A stretch of DNA of 16,209 nt, from NCBI GenBank assembly GCA_021163085.1, contig JAGGXL010000074.1:1-16209 (forward strand). Reading direction: 5' to 3'. The DNA comes from Thermodesulfobacterium sp. (GTDB lineage Bacteria; Desulfobacterota; Thermodesulfobacteria; Thermodesulfobacteriales; Thermodesulfobacteriaceae). Positions 7,763 to 15,738 of the stretch are shown piece by piece. Below the pieces are notes generated by a model. The model was not told where the DNA came from and ran no database searches. It saw only the letters and a program-made list of their open reading frames with translations. Made by a program: the position numbers and the translations under genes. How positions within the stretch are numbered: position 1 is the first letter of the stretch; the number at the start of each line of letters is the position of its first letter.

Positions 7763-8404
7763 ATGGAAAAAAAAGAAGTTAAGAAAAAAGCAAAAGAAGT
7801 GATTAAAAGACTTAAAAAAACTTATCCCGATGCAAAAATAGCCCTTAAATTTGAAAATCCGCTTCAGCTTCTTATAGCAACAATTCTATCAGCTCAGTGC
7901 ACAGATGAAAGGGTAAATGATGTTACTAAAGAACTTTTTAAAAAATATAAAACTGCTGAGGACTTTGCAAACGCAGATCTTGATGAACTTGCAGAAGACA
8001 TAAAAAGCACAGGTTTTTACAAACAAAAAGCTCGATATATTAAAGAGGCTTGCAAAATAATAGTAGAAAAATACAAAGGAGAAGTTCCAAAAACTATAGA
8101 AGAACTTATGGAACTTCCCGGAGTTGCAAGAAAAACTGCAAACATAGTGCTTGCAAATGCTTATGGAATTGTAGAAGGAATCCCTGTTGACACTCATGTT
8201 AGAAGACTTTCTCAGCGTATAGGACTGGCAACTTCTAAACAGCCTGAAAAAATTGAAAAAGAGCTTATGGAGGTAGTGCCTAAGAAAGATTGGTTTATTT
8301 TCCCTTACCTAATGCAGACACATGGAAGAAAAGTTTGTATTGCAAAAAAACCAAAATGCGAAGAATGTGTCTTAAAAGACCTTTGTGATGCTTACCTATC
8401 CTAA
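7763..8404 (+). CDS. nth: Endonuclease III (DNA glycosylase/AP lyase)
   Basis: The 213-residue enzyme removes oxidised pyrimidines from DNA and nicks at the abasic site in base excision repair. The helix-hairpin-helix is at about 115-135 (LMELPGVARKTANIVLANA) with the catalytic Lys124. VDTHV at 142-146 supplies the conserved Asp143. The C-terminal iron-sulfur loop is intact: Cys192, Cys199, Cys202 and Cys208 in the C-X6-C-X2-C-X5-C spacing that binds a [4Fe-4S] cluster. Length is normal for the family. It starts seven bases after the unknown gene, with AGGGG upstream as a ribosome site. Its 3' end overlaps the lgt start by 17 bases in another frame, consistent with translational coupling. Confidence 0.96.
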   Translation: MEKKEVKKKAKEVIKRLKKTYPDAKIALKFENPLQLLIATILSAQCTDERVNDVTKELFKKYKTAEDFANADLDELAEDIKSTGFYKQKARYIKEACKIIVEKYKGEVPKTIEELMELPGVARKTANIVLANAYGIVEGIPVDTHVRRLSQRIGLATSKQPEKIEKELMEVVPKKDWFIFPYLMQTHGRKVCIAKKPKCEECVLKDLCDAYLS

Positions 8405-9185
8405 AATCGATCCTGTTATTTTTAAAATCGGTCCTTTTGCAGTAAGATGGTATGGTTTGATGTATGTAATAAGCTTCTTATGTTGTCTTCTTTTATGTAA
8501 ATATCAACTTAAAGAAAGAGAAAGAAAAGATCTTTATCCTTTTCTTGAAAATTTGCTTTTTTACAGCTTTTTAGGACTAATAATAGGTGCCCGTTTGGGT
8601 TTCTGCTTTTTTTATTATCCTGATTATTTCTTAGCTCATCCTGAGGAGATAATAGCTATCTGGAAGGGAGGAATGTCTTTTCATGGAGGTTTAATAGGAG
8701 CGGTTTTAGCTGGATACATTTATATAAAAGTGCGCAGACAATCTTTTTTGTGGTGGGCTGACTTAGTTGTGGTTACAGCTCCAATTGGGCTTTTTTTTGG
8801 AAGGATAGGAAATTTTATAAATGGTGAAATATACGGAACCCCGAGCGATCTTCCTTGGGCTATGGTGTTTCCAGAAGGAGGACCTATCCCGAGACACCCT
8901 GTTCAACTTTACGAAGGGCTTGTTACAGGACTATTTTTATTCCTATTTTTATGGAGTTTACGAAAAAAGAACTGGATACCAGGAACAAAACTTGCGCTAT
9001 TTTTAATACTTTATGGAATACTCAGATTTCTATTTGAATTTTTAAGAGATCATACAAATACCCAGAGTTTACCTTTTATCTTTGGCTGGATGAGTATGGG
9101 ACAGGTTTTGTGTTTAGGGATGATTTGCTCAGGATTTCTTATTTTATACCTCATCAGGAAAAATTTTATTCAAAAGTATTTCTAA
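8388..9185 (+). CDS. lgt: Prolipoprotein diacylglyceryl transferase
   Basis: This integral inner-membrane enzyme moves diacylglycerol from phosphatidylglycerol to the lipobox cysteine of prolipoproteins. The 265-residue protein has several hydrophobic helices and the family landmarks: DPVIFKIGPFAVRWYGLMY near the N-terminus, GGMSFHGGLIG (His99, like His103 of E. coli), GRIGNFINGEIYG (the signature, at 138-150), RHPVQLYEGL at 169-178 and FEFLRD with Arg220. I chose ATG 8388 over the GTG at 8385 directly before it; both lie inside nth, and neither has a clear ribosome site, so coupling to nth translation is likely. Its last 42 bases run antisense to the 3' end of tyrA. Confidence 0.96.
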   Translation: MLTYPKIDPVIFKIGPFAVRWYGLMYVISFLCCLLLCKYQLKERERKDLYPFLENLLFYSFLGLIIGARLGFCFFYYPDYFLAHPEEIIAIWKGGMSFHGGLIGAVLAGYIYIKVRRQSFLWWADLVVVTAPIGLFFGRIGNFINGEIYGTPSDLPWAMVFPEGGPIPRHPVQLYEGLVTGLFLFLFLWSLRKKNWIPGTKLALFLILYGILRFLFEFLRDHTNTQSLPFIFGWMSMGQVLCLGMICSGFLILYLIRKNFIQKYF

Positions 9186-9968
9186 TTCCTTTGCCACTTC
9201 TTTTGCAAAATTAAAGTGCTCTTTAAATAGCATTTCTGCTTTTTCTGAATTAAATGCCTTTGCTAAGATCTTGCAATTTTTACACAGAAGATTTCTAAAT
9301 TTCTTTCCCAAAGGATTTTCAAGCTGAATTTTTGCATAAAGATTTATATCCTGTTTGGCAAGTCTCTTTAAAATATGAAGCTGTCTTAAAAAACTTGGAG
9401 TAGAAAGATGCACCAAATTTTTTAAAGAAAAATCAGAATCTTTAATAACCTTAGCCAAAAGTATAAGCCAGAAATGATTTATTACCTGAACAAGAGCCAT
9501 TATTTCATCATGCTTTTTAGGAGATATTTTCACCAAATTTAATCCCTCATTTAACATAATTTCTTTAAACCATCTGGATACATTTCTTCCTCTAACAGGA
9601 TAAAAAGCAATAGTTTTTCCTTTTAAGTCCCTTTCATAAGGACCAAAGAGAGGATGGGTAGCAAGAATTTCTCCCTTTTTTAAATATTTTCTCATTATTT
9701 TTACAGGTTCTCTTTTAAGAGAACAAATATCCATTATCCAGTGATGATTTTCAACAAAAGGTGAAATTTCTTTTACCACCTCCAGAAAAATTTCCATAGG
9801 AACAGAAATTAAAACTACTTTGCTTTTCTTCACAAGCTCGGTGTTGGTAAGAGGTGTATTTACATCTGATATTTCAACAGAGTAGCCATTTTTTTCAAAA
9901 AGGACCCTAAAAAGATTTCCCATTTTGCCTTCCCCACCAATGATTCCAATTCTAAAGTTATCATCCAT
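9144..9968 (-). CDS. tyrA: Prephenate dehydrogenase (TyrA family)
   Basis: The 274-residue protein fits oxidative decarboxylation of prephenate to 4-hydroxyphenylpyruvate in tyrosine synthesis. An N-terminal Rossmann fold has IGIIGGEGKMG (7-17), with Asp35 at the end of the second strand, which favours NAD+ over NADP+. The catalytic-site motif THPLFGP (104-110) gives His105, and KKHDEIMALVQVINHF (151-166) is the helical-domain substrate and dimer region. No chorismate mutase or ACT domain is fused. The GGEGxMG loop is the variant seen in the mutase-fused and archaeal-like TyrA proteins. GGAGGA at 9979-9974 supports the ATG. It is the last gene of the kamA, glycosyltransferase, recG run, 24 bases after recG. 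Arogenate rather than prephenate as substrate cannot be ruled out. Confidence 0.9.
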   Translation of the reverse strand: MDDNFRIGIIGGEGKMGNLFRVLFEKNGYSVEISDVNTPLTNTELVKKSKVVLISVPMEIFLEVVKEISPFVENHHWIMDICSLKREPVKIMRKYLKKGEILATHPLFGPYERDLKGKTIAFYPVRGRNVSRWFKEIMLNEGLNLVKISPKKHDEIMALVQVINHFWLILLAKVIKDSDFSLKNLVHLSTPSFLRQLHILKRLAKQDINLYAKIQLENPLGKKFRNLLCKNCKILAKAFNSEKAEMLFKEHFNFAKEVAKELEILLNKIFPDEV

Positions 9969-9992
9969 TTAAGTCCTCCTTTTTGTAGAAAT

Positions 9993-12473
9993 TTAAGCTA
10001 CTTCAGAAAGTTTAAGTCTTTCTTCCCATCTTCTCATTAATTCTTCCTTTAGAATCGGATAATTTTTTAGTTCCGGATCTTTTTCTATAAGTTTAAATGC
10101 CTCTTCTCTTGCCCAAAGAAGAATCTGGTAATCTTTTACGATATTTGCTCTTCTAAACTCTAAGTAACCCGATTGTTTAGTTCCAAGAAATTCTCCAGGA
10201 CCTCTTAACTTCAAATCTTCTTCTGCAATCTTAAATCCATCATTAGTTTGACACAAAATTTGAAGTCTTTTAAATGCATCACTTTCCATAGAGATTTTAT
10301 ACGCTATCAAAAAACAATATGACTGATATTCACTTCTACCCACTCTTCCTCTTAACTGATGGAGCTGAGAAAGGCCAAATCTTTCTGCATGTTCTATTAT
10401 CATAACCGTTGCATTAGGAACATCTACTCCTACTTCAACAACAGTTGTAGAAACAAGCACATGGATTTCATTCCTTTTAAAGGCATGCATAATTTTCTCT
10501 TTCTCGTATGAGCTCATTTTACCGTGCAAAATTCCTACTTTATATTCTGGAAAAACTTCTTTTTGAAGGTATTCTCCATAAGTTGTTACTGCCTTAAGAT
10601 CCATTTTCTCTGATTCTTCAATAAGAGGAAGTATCACATAAGCCTGGTGTCCCTTTTTAAGTTCTTTTTTGGTTTCTTCATAGGCTTTGCGTTTGTTATG
10701 TTCCAGGAAAAGTTTTGTAATTATAGGTTTTCTTCCTTTGGGCATTTCATTTATTATGGAAAGATCAAGATCTCCGTAAATAGTGAGAGCAAGTGTTCTG
10801 GGAATGGGGGTTGCAGTCATAACAAGAGTATCAGGAACTACACCTTTTGCCTTTTCTCTGAGCGCTGCTCTTTGCAAAACTCCAAAACGATGCTGTTCAT
10901 CAATTATAACCAGTCCAAGTTTTTTAAATTCCACTTTCTCTTGAAAAAGAGCATGGGTCCCGATTACAAACTTTATAAATCCTGTGGAAAGTCCATGATA
11001 AATCTCTCTTTTTTTAGAGGGTGGTATTCCTCCGGTAAGTAAAGCTGCGCGTATTCCCATAATCTGGGTATACTGTCTAAAGTTATAATAATGCTGTTCT
11101 GCAAGAATTTCTGTAGGTGCCATTAAAGCTACCTGATAACCATTTTCTATAGCTATTAAAGCTGCAATAAAAGCAACTATAGTTTTACCATACCCTACAT
11201 CTCCTTGAAGAAGCCTGTTCATAGGCAAATCGCTTCTCATATCTTTTTTTATCTCCTCTATAACCCTTTTCTGGGCAGAAGTCAGTTCAAAGGGCAGTTT
11301 TTTAATAAATTCATCAATCAGTTTGCTCTCTGTATTAAAACTTATACCTTTATCCCTTTTTATTCTTCCTTTTCTTAATCCAAGAGCAAGTTCCAGGAAG
11401 AAAAACTCATCAAAAGCAAGGCTTTTGTGATAAATACTCTCTTCTCTTTTTAATAAGATTATATCTTCTGAAGAATCTAGAAAATGCAAATTTTTAATAG
11501 CTATGTTTAAGGGATAAAGCTTCTTTCTTCTTAAAATTTCCGTAGGTATGCAACTATTAAGATAATCTCCATATTCTTCCACAGCGCTTTTCATGATTTT
11601 TCTAAAATACTTTTCAGAAACGCCTTCGATAGAAGAATACACCGGTACAATATGCCCTATTTCTGTAGCAAGTTTTTCTTCATCACCTTCTTCAATAAGT
11701 CCTGGATGTATAATTTCTAAATCTCTTCCAAAACGGGAAACCTCTCCTATTGCATAAAAATTTTTCCCGGGTTTCAAAAGCTTTCTCCATACATTCTCAT
11801 TAAAATTAAACCATTTTAAAGTTAAAAATCCTGTACCATCTGTAATATACGCATAAAATATTTTTCTTTTATAAAAATGAGCGGTTCCACTTTTAAGAAC
11901 CTCACCAAATACCACAACTCTTTGTCCTTCTTTTAAATCTCCTATCGAAGTAACCCGCCTTCTATCTTCATAATCTCTTGGCAGAAAAAATAACAAATCC
12001 TCCAAAGTGTGAATATTTTTCTTTGCCAGTTTTTTAGCAATACGAGATCCTACACCTTTTAAAAACTGAACAGGTTTTTTGAGAAGTTCTTTGTATCGAA
12101 GATAGGTCTCTAAAGAAATTTTATTCTCCGGTATTTCCTGATATTTAACAAAACTTTTATTGTTTTCTTCTAACCCAAAGGAATTCTCTCTCTCAGATAT
12201 AGAAGACTTTAAAGAACTTAAAAGATCAAGCATTTTAATTATTCTTTCTTTTTTTTCTTCTAACGGGATTTTCTCCAAATTTGTGCAAAGTTCCAGAAGT
12301 TCTTTTTTAATTTCTTTTAATTCTTCAGGGGTATTGCTTATAAGAAAATTGAGCGCCTTCTCAAGCCCTTTGGTTTTGGGAAGATTTGCAAAGTTATTTT
12401 TAGAAACAAATTCAAGGGGTCTTAATATTTTAAAAAGCCACTCTTCAACATTTATCCCTTTTTCTCTTTCCAT
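9993..12473 (-). CDS. recG: ATP-dependent DNA helicase RecG
   Basis: RecG reverses stalled replication forks and drives branch migration. This 826-residue protein starts with an extra helical region (1 to about 133) like the N-terminal bundle (RecG_N) of the longer RecG proteins known from Thermotoga and others. The wedge domain follows: PVQFLKGVGSRIAKKL at 134-149, FLPRDYEDRR, and an OB fold with GTAHFYKRKIFYAYITDGTG. The motor then shows the Q-like LTSAQKRVIEEI, Walker A GDVGYGKT (414-421), DEQH (515-518), MTATPIPRTLAL, VATTV-like STTVVEVGVDVPNA, and QLHQLRGRVGRS. RecG signature GPGEFLGTKQSG lies near the C-terminus. Walker A has Tyr418 where Ser is usual. The start lies two bases after the glycosyltransferase stop. 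Confidence 0.97.
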   Translation of the reverse strand: MEREKGINVEEWLFKILRPLEFVSKNNFANLPKTKGLEKALNFLISNTPEELKEIKKELLELCTNLEKIPLEEKKERIIKMLDLLSSLKSSISERENSFGLEENNKSFVKYQEIPENKISLETYLRYKELLKKPVQFLKGVGSRIAKKLAKKNIHTLEDLLFFLPRDYEDRRRVTSIGDLKEGQRVVVFGEVLKSGTAHFYKRKIFYAYITDGTGFLTLKWFNFNENVWRKLLKPGKNFYAIGEVSRFGRDLEIIHPGLIEEGDEEKLATEIGHIVPVYSSIEGVSEKYFRKIMKSAVEEYGDYLNSCIPTEILRRKKLYPLNIAIKNLHFLDSSEDIILLKREESIYHKSLAFDEFFFLELALGLRKGRIKRDKGISFNTESKLIDEFIKKLPFELTSAQKRVIEEIKKDMRSDLPMNRLLQGDVGYGKTIVAFIAALIAIENGYQVALMAPTEILAEQHYYNFRQYTQIMGIRAALLTGGIPPSKKREIYHGLSTGFIKFVIGTHALFQEKVEFKKLGLVIIDEQHRFGVLQRAALREKAKGVVPDTLVMTATPIPRTLALTIYGDLDLSIINEMPKGRKPIITKLFLEHNKRKAYEETKKELKKGHQAYVILPLIEESEKMDLKAVTTYGEYLQKEVFPEYKVGILHGKMSSYEKEKIMHAFKRNEIHVLVSTTVVEVGVDVPNATVMIIEHAERFGLSQLHQLRGRVGRSEYQSYCFLIAYKISMESDAFKRLQILCQTNDGFKIAEEDLKLRGPGEFLGTKQSGYLEFRRANIVKDYQILLWAREEAFKLIEKDPELKNYPILKEELMRRWEERLKLSEVA

Positions 12474-12475
12474 AT

Positions 12476-13336
12476 TTATTCAATACTTGGAAATGAAGTT
12501 ATTATAGAATTACTAAAAGTTTCTCTAAAAACTTTCTTAAGAAAATAAGCTTTTTCTAGATTTCCATATTTTAAAGCCCCTTTATAAAATATCTCAAATT
12601 TCTTTTTTGCCTCAGCATAAAGCATAAGCTTTTGTTCTAATTTTAAATCTTTTTGGTGGTTCTTAAAGAGTTTTATAAGTGCCAGGGTTCTGTAGTAATC
12701 AAGCCCTTTCATAGCAGAGAGTTGATCAAGTCTTCCTCCACTTTTAATTACCAGATATTCCTTAATGAGCCCAACAGGCATTTTTAACGAAACTCTCAGC
12801 CAAAATTCATAATCCTCACATACTGGAAATTTTTCATCAAACAACCCTATCTCTTCAAAAACTTCTTTTTTAATCAGGACCGTAGAGATTGAGACTACAC
12901 AGAGCTTTATAGCTCTGTCAAAAAACCATCCTTCAGCTTTTTGATGAATTTTTTTGGGATTTATTCTTTTTTTTCCTTTGTACCAAACTTCTTCAGTTTG
13001 AACAATTTTATAAGAAGGCTTTTTTTCTAAAAACTTAATTTGTTTCTCTAATTTTTCTGGAACGAAAACATCGTCACTGTCAAGAAAAGCGATAAACTCC
13101 CCTTTTGCCTTCAAAATACCCACATTTCTTGCATGAGAAACACCTCTATGAGGTTTTCTCACATAAATTAGAGGATATTTTGCAACTAAATAAGGAGTTT
13201 CATCCGTTGAACCATCATCAACAACAATAAGCTCTAAATCTCTAAAAGTTTGATTTAAAACACTTTCTATTGCTTTAGGAAGAATATAAGCTCTGTTATA
13301 TGCAGGAATAATAACACTTATTAAAGGTTTTTTCAT
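12476..13336 (-). CDS. Family 2 glycosyltransferase
   Basis: The 286-residue protein has the GT-A fold of GT2 enzymes, which use nucleotide-activated sugars. It opens with ISVIIPAYNRAYILPKAIESV (6-26), then LIVVDDGSTDET at 37-47 (nucleotide binding), the RNVGILKAKGEFIAFLDSDD block at 70-89 ending in the DxD-type metal site (Asp86, Asp88), and CEDYEFWLR at 173-181 with the likely catalytic base. The C-terminal part (about 200-286) is helical and lacks membrane segments, so it is cytoplasmic or peripheral. Donor and acceptor cannot be told; surface polysaccharide or protein glycosylation is the usual role. It lies 29 bases after the kamA-like gene without a clear ribosome site, and two bases before recG. 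Confidence 0.92.
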   Translation of the reverse strand: MKKPLISVIIPAYNRAYILPKAIESVLNQTFRDLELIVVDDGSTDETPYLVAKYPLIYVRKPHRGVSHARNVGILKAKGEFIAFLDSDDVFVPEKLEKQIKFLEKKPSYKIVQTEEVWYKGKKRINPKKIHQKAEGWFFDRAIKLCVVSISTVLIKKEVFEEIGLFDEKFPVCEDYEFWLRVSLKMPVGLIKEYLVIKSGGRLDQLSAMKGLDYYRTLALIKLFKNHQKDLKLEQKLMLYAEAKKKFEIFYKGALKYGNLEKAYFLKKVFRETFSNSIITSFPSIE

Positions 13337-13365
13337 TAATAAACATTTTACTCTGAAAATCCAGA

Positions 13366-14478
13366 CTAAGCATCAATCTTAAACTCTTCAACAAGCTCAG
13401 TATAATCATCAAACCAGCAAGCAGAAGGATTTCTCTTAAAAACCATAATTTTACCTGCATCTTCAGGATTGGCAGCTCTGTGGTATCTAAAAAAGATGTG
13501 CTCTTTTGTTTTCCCAAGAATCTCTATCTTTCCCGTCTCATGAGACATTACATATCTTACCTTAGCTGCAAGTCCAGAAACCTTAGATCTTGCAGATTCC
13601 ACGATATCTATAGTATCTTCAATATTTGTTGAAAACATTCTATTTCCTACGACTGGTCTACACTGGAAAAAGTAATAAGGAACTATTCCAGCAAAGGAAA
13701 GTTCTTCAATAAGAGATTTTAATGTTTCAGCGCTATCATTTATTCCTTTTAAAATAGGAGTTTGATTAAAAGTAATAGTACCAGTTTTTTGCACAAGTTT
13801 TATTGCTTTTTTAGACTCTTTTGTAATCTCTTTTGGATGGTTAAAGTGAGTCATAAGATAAAGCTTTTTATTCTTTTGAGAGTTAAATTTTTCAAAAACT
13901 CTGAGAAGTGAGGAGTCATTAATTATTCTAAGAGGATTGGAAGCAGGCATTTTTGACCCTATTCTTACTATTCTCACATGAGAAAAATTGCTCAGTTCAT
14001 CTAAAATTTTTTCAAGTTTGGATGTGTTAAGAATTAAAGGATCACCTCCAGTTAAAAGCACATTGTTTATCTCCGGATGTCTTTTTACATAATCTAAAGC
14101 TTTTGAAATATCAAGAGCTATTTCATCCCCTTTGTTAATAAAAAGCCTCTTTCTAAAACAGAATCTGCAATACATCGCACATACATTTGTGGTTAATATA
14201 ACCGCTGTATCTTTATATTTATGTTCAATCCCACGAGCTTTTGTATATTTTTTCTCGTTTGAAGCATCCAATTTACCCCATACAGTAAGCTCCTCCTTGG
14301 ACGGTATAGAAATTTTTCTTATCGGATCTTCAGGATCCTCCCAGTTAATAAGTGAAAGATAATATTCATTTGTTCTAAAAGGAAATTTCTCACTAACTTT
14401 TTTTAGCTCTTCTCTCTCTTTCTCTGGTAATTTATCTATATGATCTAATTTTATAATATAGTTAATCCTTCTCTCCAT
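13366..14478 (-). CDS. KamA-family radical SAM protein, substrate unknown
   Basis: The 370-residue protein has the radical SAM cluster motif CAMYCRFCFRKR (Cys100, Cys104, Cys107), which binds a [4Fe-4S] cluster and S-adenosylmethionine, followed by LLTGGDPLIL (141-150). Overall it matches the lysine 2,3-aminomutase (KamA) family, which uses PLP to shift an amino group. HETGKIEI at 313-320 aligns with the PGGGGK segment, so Lys317 is the likely PLP lysine. The two aspartates that hold lysine in Clostridium subterminale KamA (Asp293 in QCDLSEG and Asp330 in DAPGGGGK) are missing: the sequence has QCRPVVGN (Arg274) and a non-acidic residue near Val310. The substrate is therefore probably not lysine. 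GGAGGT at 14489-14484 supports the start. It heads the run to glycosyltransferase, recG and tyrA. Confidence 0.88.
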   Translation of the reverse strand: MERRINYIIKLDHIDKLPEKEREELKKVSEKFPFRTNEYYLSLINWEDPEDPIRKISIPSKEELTVWGKLDASNEKKYTKARGIEHKYKDTAVILTTNVCAMYCRFCFRKRLFINKGDEIALDISKALDYVKRHPEINNVLLTGGDPLILNTSKLEKILDELSNFSHVRIVRIGSKMPASNPLRIINDSSLLRVFEKFNSQKNKKLYLMTHFNHPKEITKESKKAIKLVQKTGTITFNQTPILKGINDSAETLKSLIEELSFAGIVPYYFFQCRPVVGNRMFSTNIEDTIDIVESARSKVSGLAAKVRYVMSHETGKIEILGKTKEHIFFRYHRAANPEDAGKIMVFKRNPSACWFDDYTELVEEFKIDA

Positions 14479-14812
14479 CCACCACCTCCTATTAAAATTT
14501 TTTTAAGCTATATAGAAAAAACTTGTTTGAGAAGATTTATGTATAATTCAATTTTGTCCTGATTTTAGATTAAAATTTAACCTATTTTCCAAAAAAGTCA
14601 AATCCAGCCAAATTTTTATTTTTTATATTTAAAAATTAAATCCTTTTAAAAATTTTTCCATTCTTTTATTTTCTTAAAATTTGTCCATAAGAAAATAAAA
14701 CCGCTAAATATCTCGATATGCTATATACTAAAAGAATTATCAAATCTAAGTCTAACTTCTTAGACACCTCCTTATACATACTCTTTACTTATTGAGTATA
14801 GTTTCCATTATA
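14479..14812. other. AT-rich spacer between the kamA-like gene and the transposase remnant
   Basis: This 334-base stretch holds the kamA-like ribosome site, presumably its promoter (I could not choose one among several AT-rich candidates), and the decayed end of the insertion sequence. Small dyads follow one another here: GTCTAA-CTTC-TTAGAC at 14750-14765, ATACTC and GAGTAT at 14778-14799, and ATAGT and ACTAT at 14799-14816, in addition to the 13-bp repeat listed separately. Read on the minus strand in the transposase frame past its stop, it gives Tyr-Asn, a second stop at 14791-14789, then KKLDLDLI (about 14761-14738), which resembles the LDLDxIF segment near the C-terminus of ISNCY transposases. 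So part of this DNA is probably leftover transposase sequence. Confidence 0.5.
14664..14700. repeat. Perfect 13-bp inverted repeat
   Basis: The arms are ttttattttctta (14664-14676) and taagaaaataaaa (14688-14700), an exact inverted repeat with an 11-base loop (aaatttgtcca). It lies about 110 bases beyond the transposase stop and about 185 bases before the kamA-like start. It is not followed by a T-run on either strand, so an intrinsic terminator is not supported. It may be part of the insertion sequence end, an operator for the kamA run, or a relic. Confidence 0.7.
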
Positions 14813-15684
14813 CTATGGAAGAAACTCTTCCTTAAGAAACTTGTTAGCAAAATCATAATCTTTAATCCCTCTAAGTCTCATCTCTTTTATGAGTCTGTCC
14901 TGAAAAAACTTAAAAATCCTCTCAATCCTTCCTTTAGCCTGTGGACTATTGGCATGAATAAGTTCTATATTTAGCTCCTTCAAAGCCCTTTGTATCTGAG
15001 TGTCTCCATGTTCAAAAGAAACATCATAATGTAAACCTCCATGCCTCGTCATCTTAAAATGTGATGCTCTGTCAGTATAAAGAGCCATAAAAATACCTCT
15101 CTTTTTGATATACTCTTTAATAACTTCCATATTTGATTTTGTGCTCTCTTGAGGATGAAACTCTGCATACACATATCCATCTGCATCATCTATCATAGCA
15201 ACAAGCCACCAGGGCTTACTTATATGCTCAAGCCATCTATGTTGAGAAGAATCCATCTGAACAAGAAGTCCAGCCTCTGACATCCTCCTTCTTCTGCGAT
15301 ATATCCTTCTTTTAGACTTTGGTTCGTGTAAACCACCTTTAATAAGTATTTGCCTTAAAGTCTCGTAACTTAAACAGATTTCATGGATTTCTTTTAATTT
15401 TTCTCTAAAATGAGAGATATTAAAGTCATAATAAATTCGGCTTCTGAGATTAAGAATCTCATCGATCATCTGTTGATTAACTTTAAAATTAGGAGACTTT
15501 TGAGGAGATTTTCTTAGAAGACCTTCAATACCATTTTGAATAAATCTTTTTTTGATACGAAGGATCTGTCTGTAAGATAGACCTAAAAGTTCTGCTGCGT
15601 TTTTGAGGGTTATAAACCCATCAATGACTTTTTTTAAACATTATACCTTTTCATCTCAACTTCCGTAATTTGAAATCTTTTCAT
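14813..15684 (-). pseudogene. ISNCY-type DDE transposase, frameshifted and truncated
   Basis: A ribosome site GGAGGA (15699-15694) and ATG 15684 open a frame reading MKRFQITEVEMKRYNV, which stops at TAA 15636-15634. In the -1 frame from about 15637 the protein continues: LKKVIDGFITLKNAAELLGL, a helix-turn-helix with YRQILRIKKRF, then the body. The part from Met 15469 has RRIYRRRRRMSEAGLLVQMDSS (first Asp, residue 73 counted from that Met), LYTDRASHF (second Asp, 133) and NSPQAKGRIERIFKFFQDRL (Glu, 183), the DDE triad of the ISNCY or integrase-like (rve) transposases. It ends at EEFLP followed by TAG (14815-14813), where relatives carry on with a Tyr-Asn-rich segment and a C-terminal domain. 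The triad is intact, but the shift and the stop make activity unlikely. Confidence is high for a transposase, lower for the exact family. Confidence 0.85.
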
Positions 15685-15738
15685 CCTTATTTCTCCTCCT
15701 TCCTAAATTCAATTTCTTAGAAAGGAGTTTATTCCAAA

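Noticed and set aside
8821..9037. Extra plus-strand reading frames inside lgt
   Set aside because: They lie in other frames of a clearly coding gene, and their translations have no recognisable features.
14553..14610. A matching left inverted repeat of the insertion sequence
   Set aside because: Only CTATTTT and a nearby GTCA agree with the right end, at different spacing, in AT-rich DNA; too weak to define an end.
14664..14700. Intrinsic terminator at the 13-bp inverted repeat
   Set aside because: The stem is almost all A-T, and no T-run follows it on either strand.
14666..14779. A 37-codon minus-strand frame with a hydrophobic middle (MYKEVSKKLDLDLI and on), as a small membrane protein
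   Set aside because: It lies in frame with the broken transposase, has only a weak ribosome site, ends inside the 13-bp inverted repeat, and its LDLDLI stretch fits leftover transposase better.
15629..15640. Programmed frameshifting in the transposase
   Set aside because: The zero-frame stop TAA includes the first A's of the A7 run and the preceding codon is GTT, so neither slippage on the run nor a standard -1 slippery heptamer in the right phase would rescue the frame.
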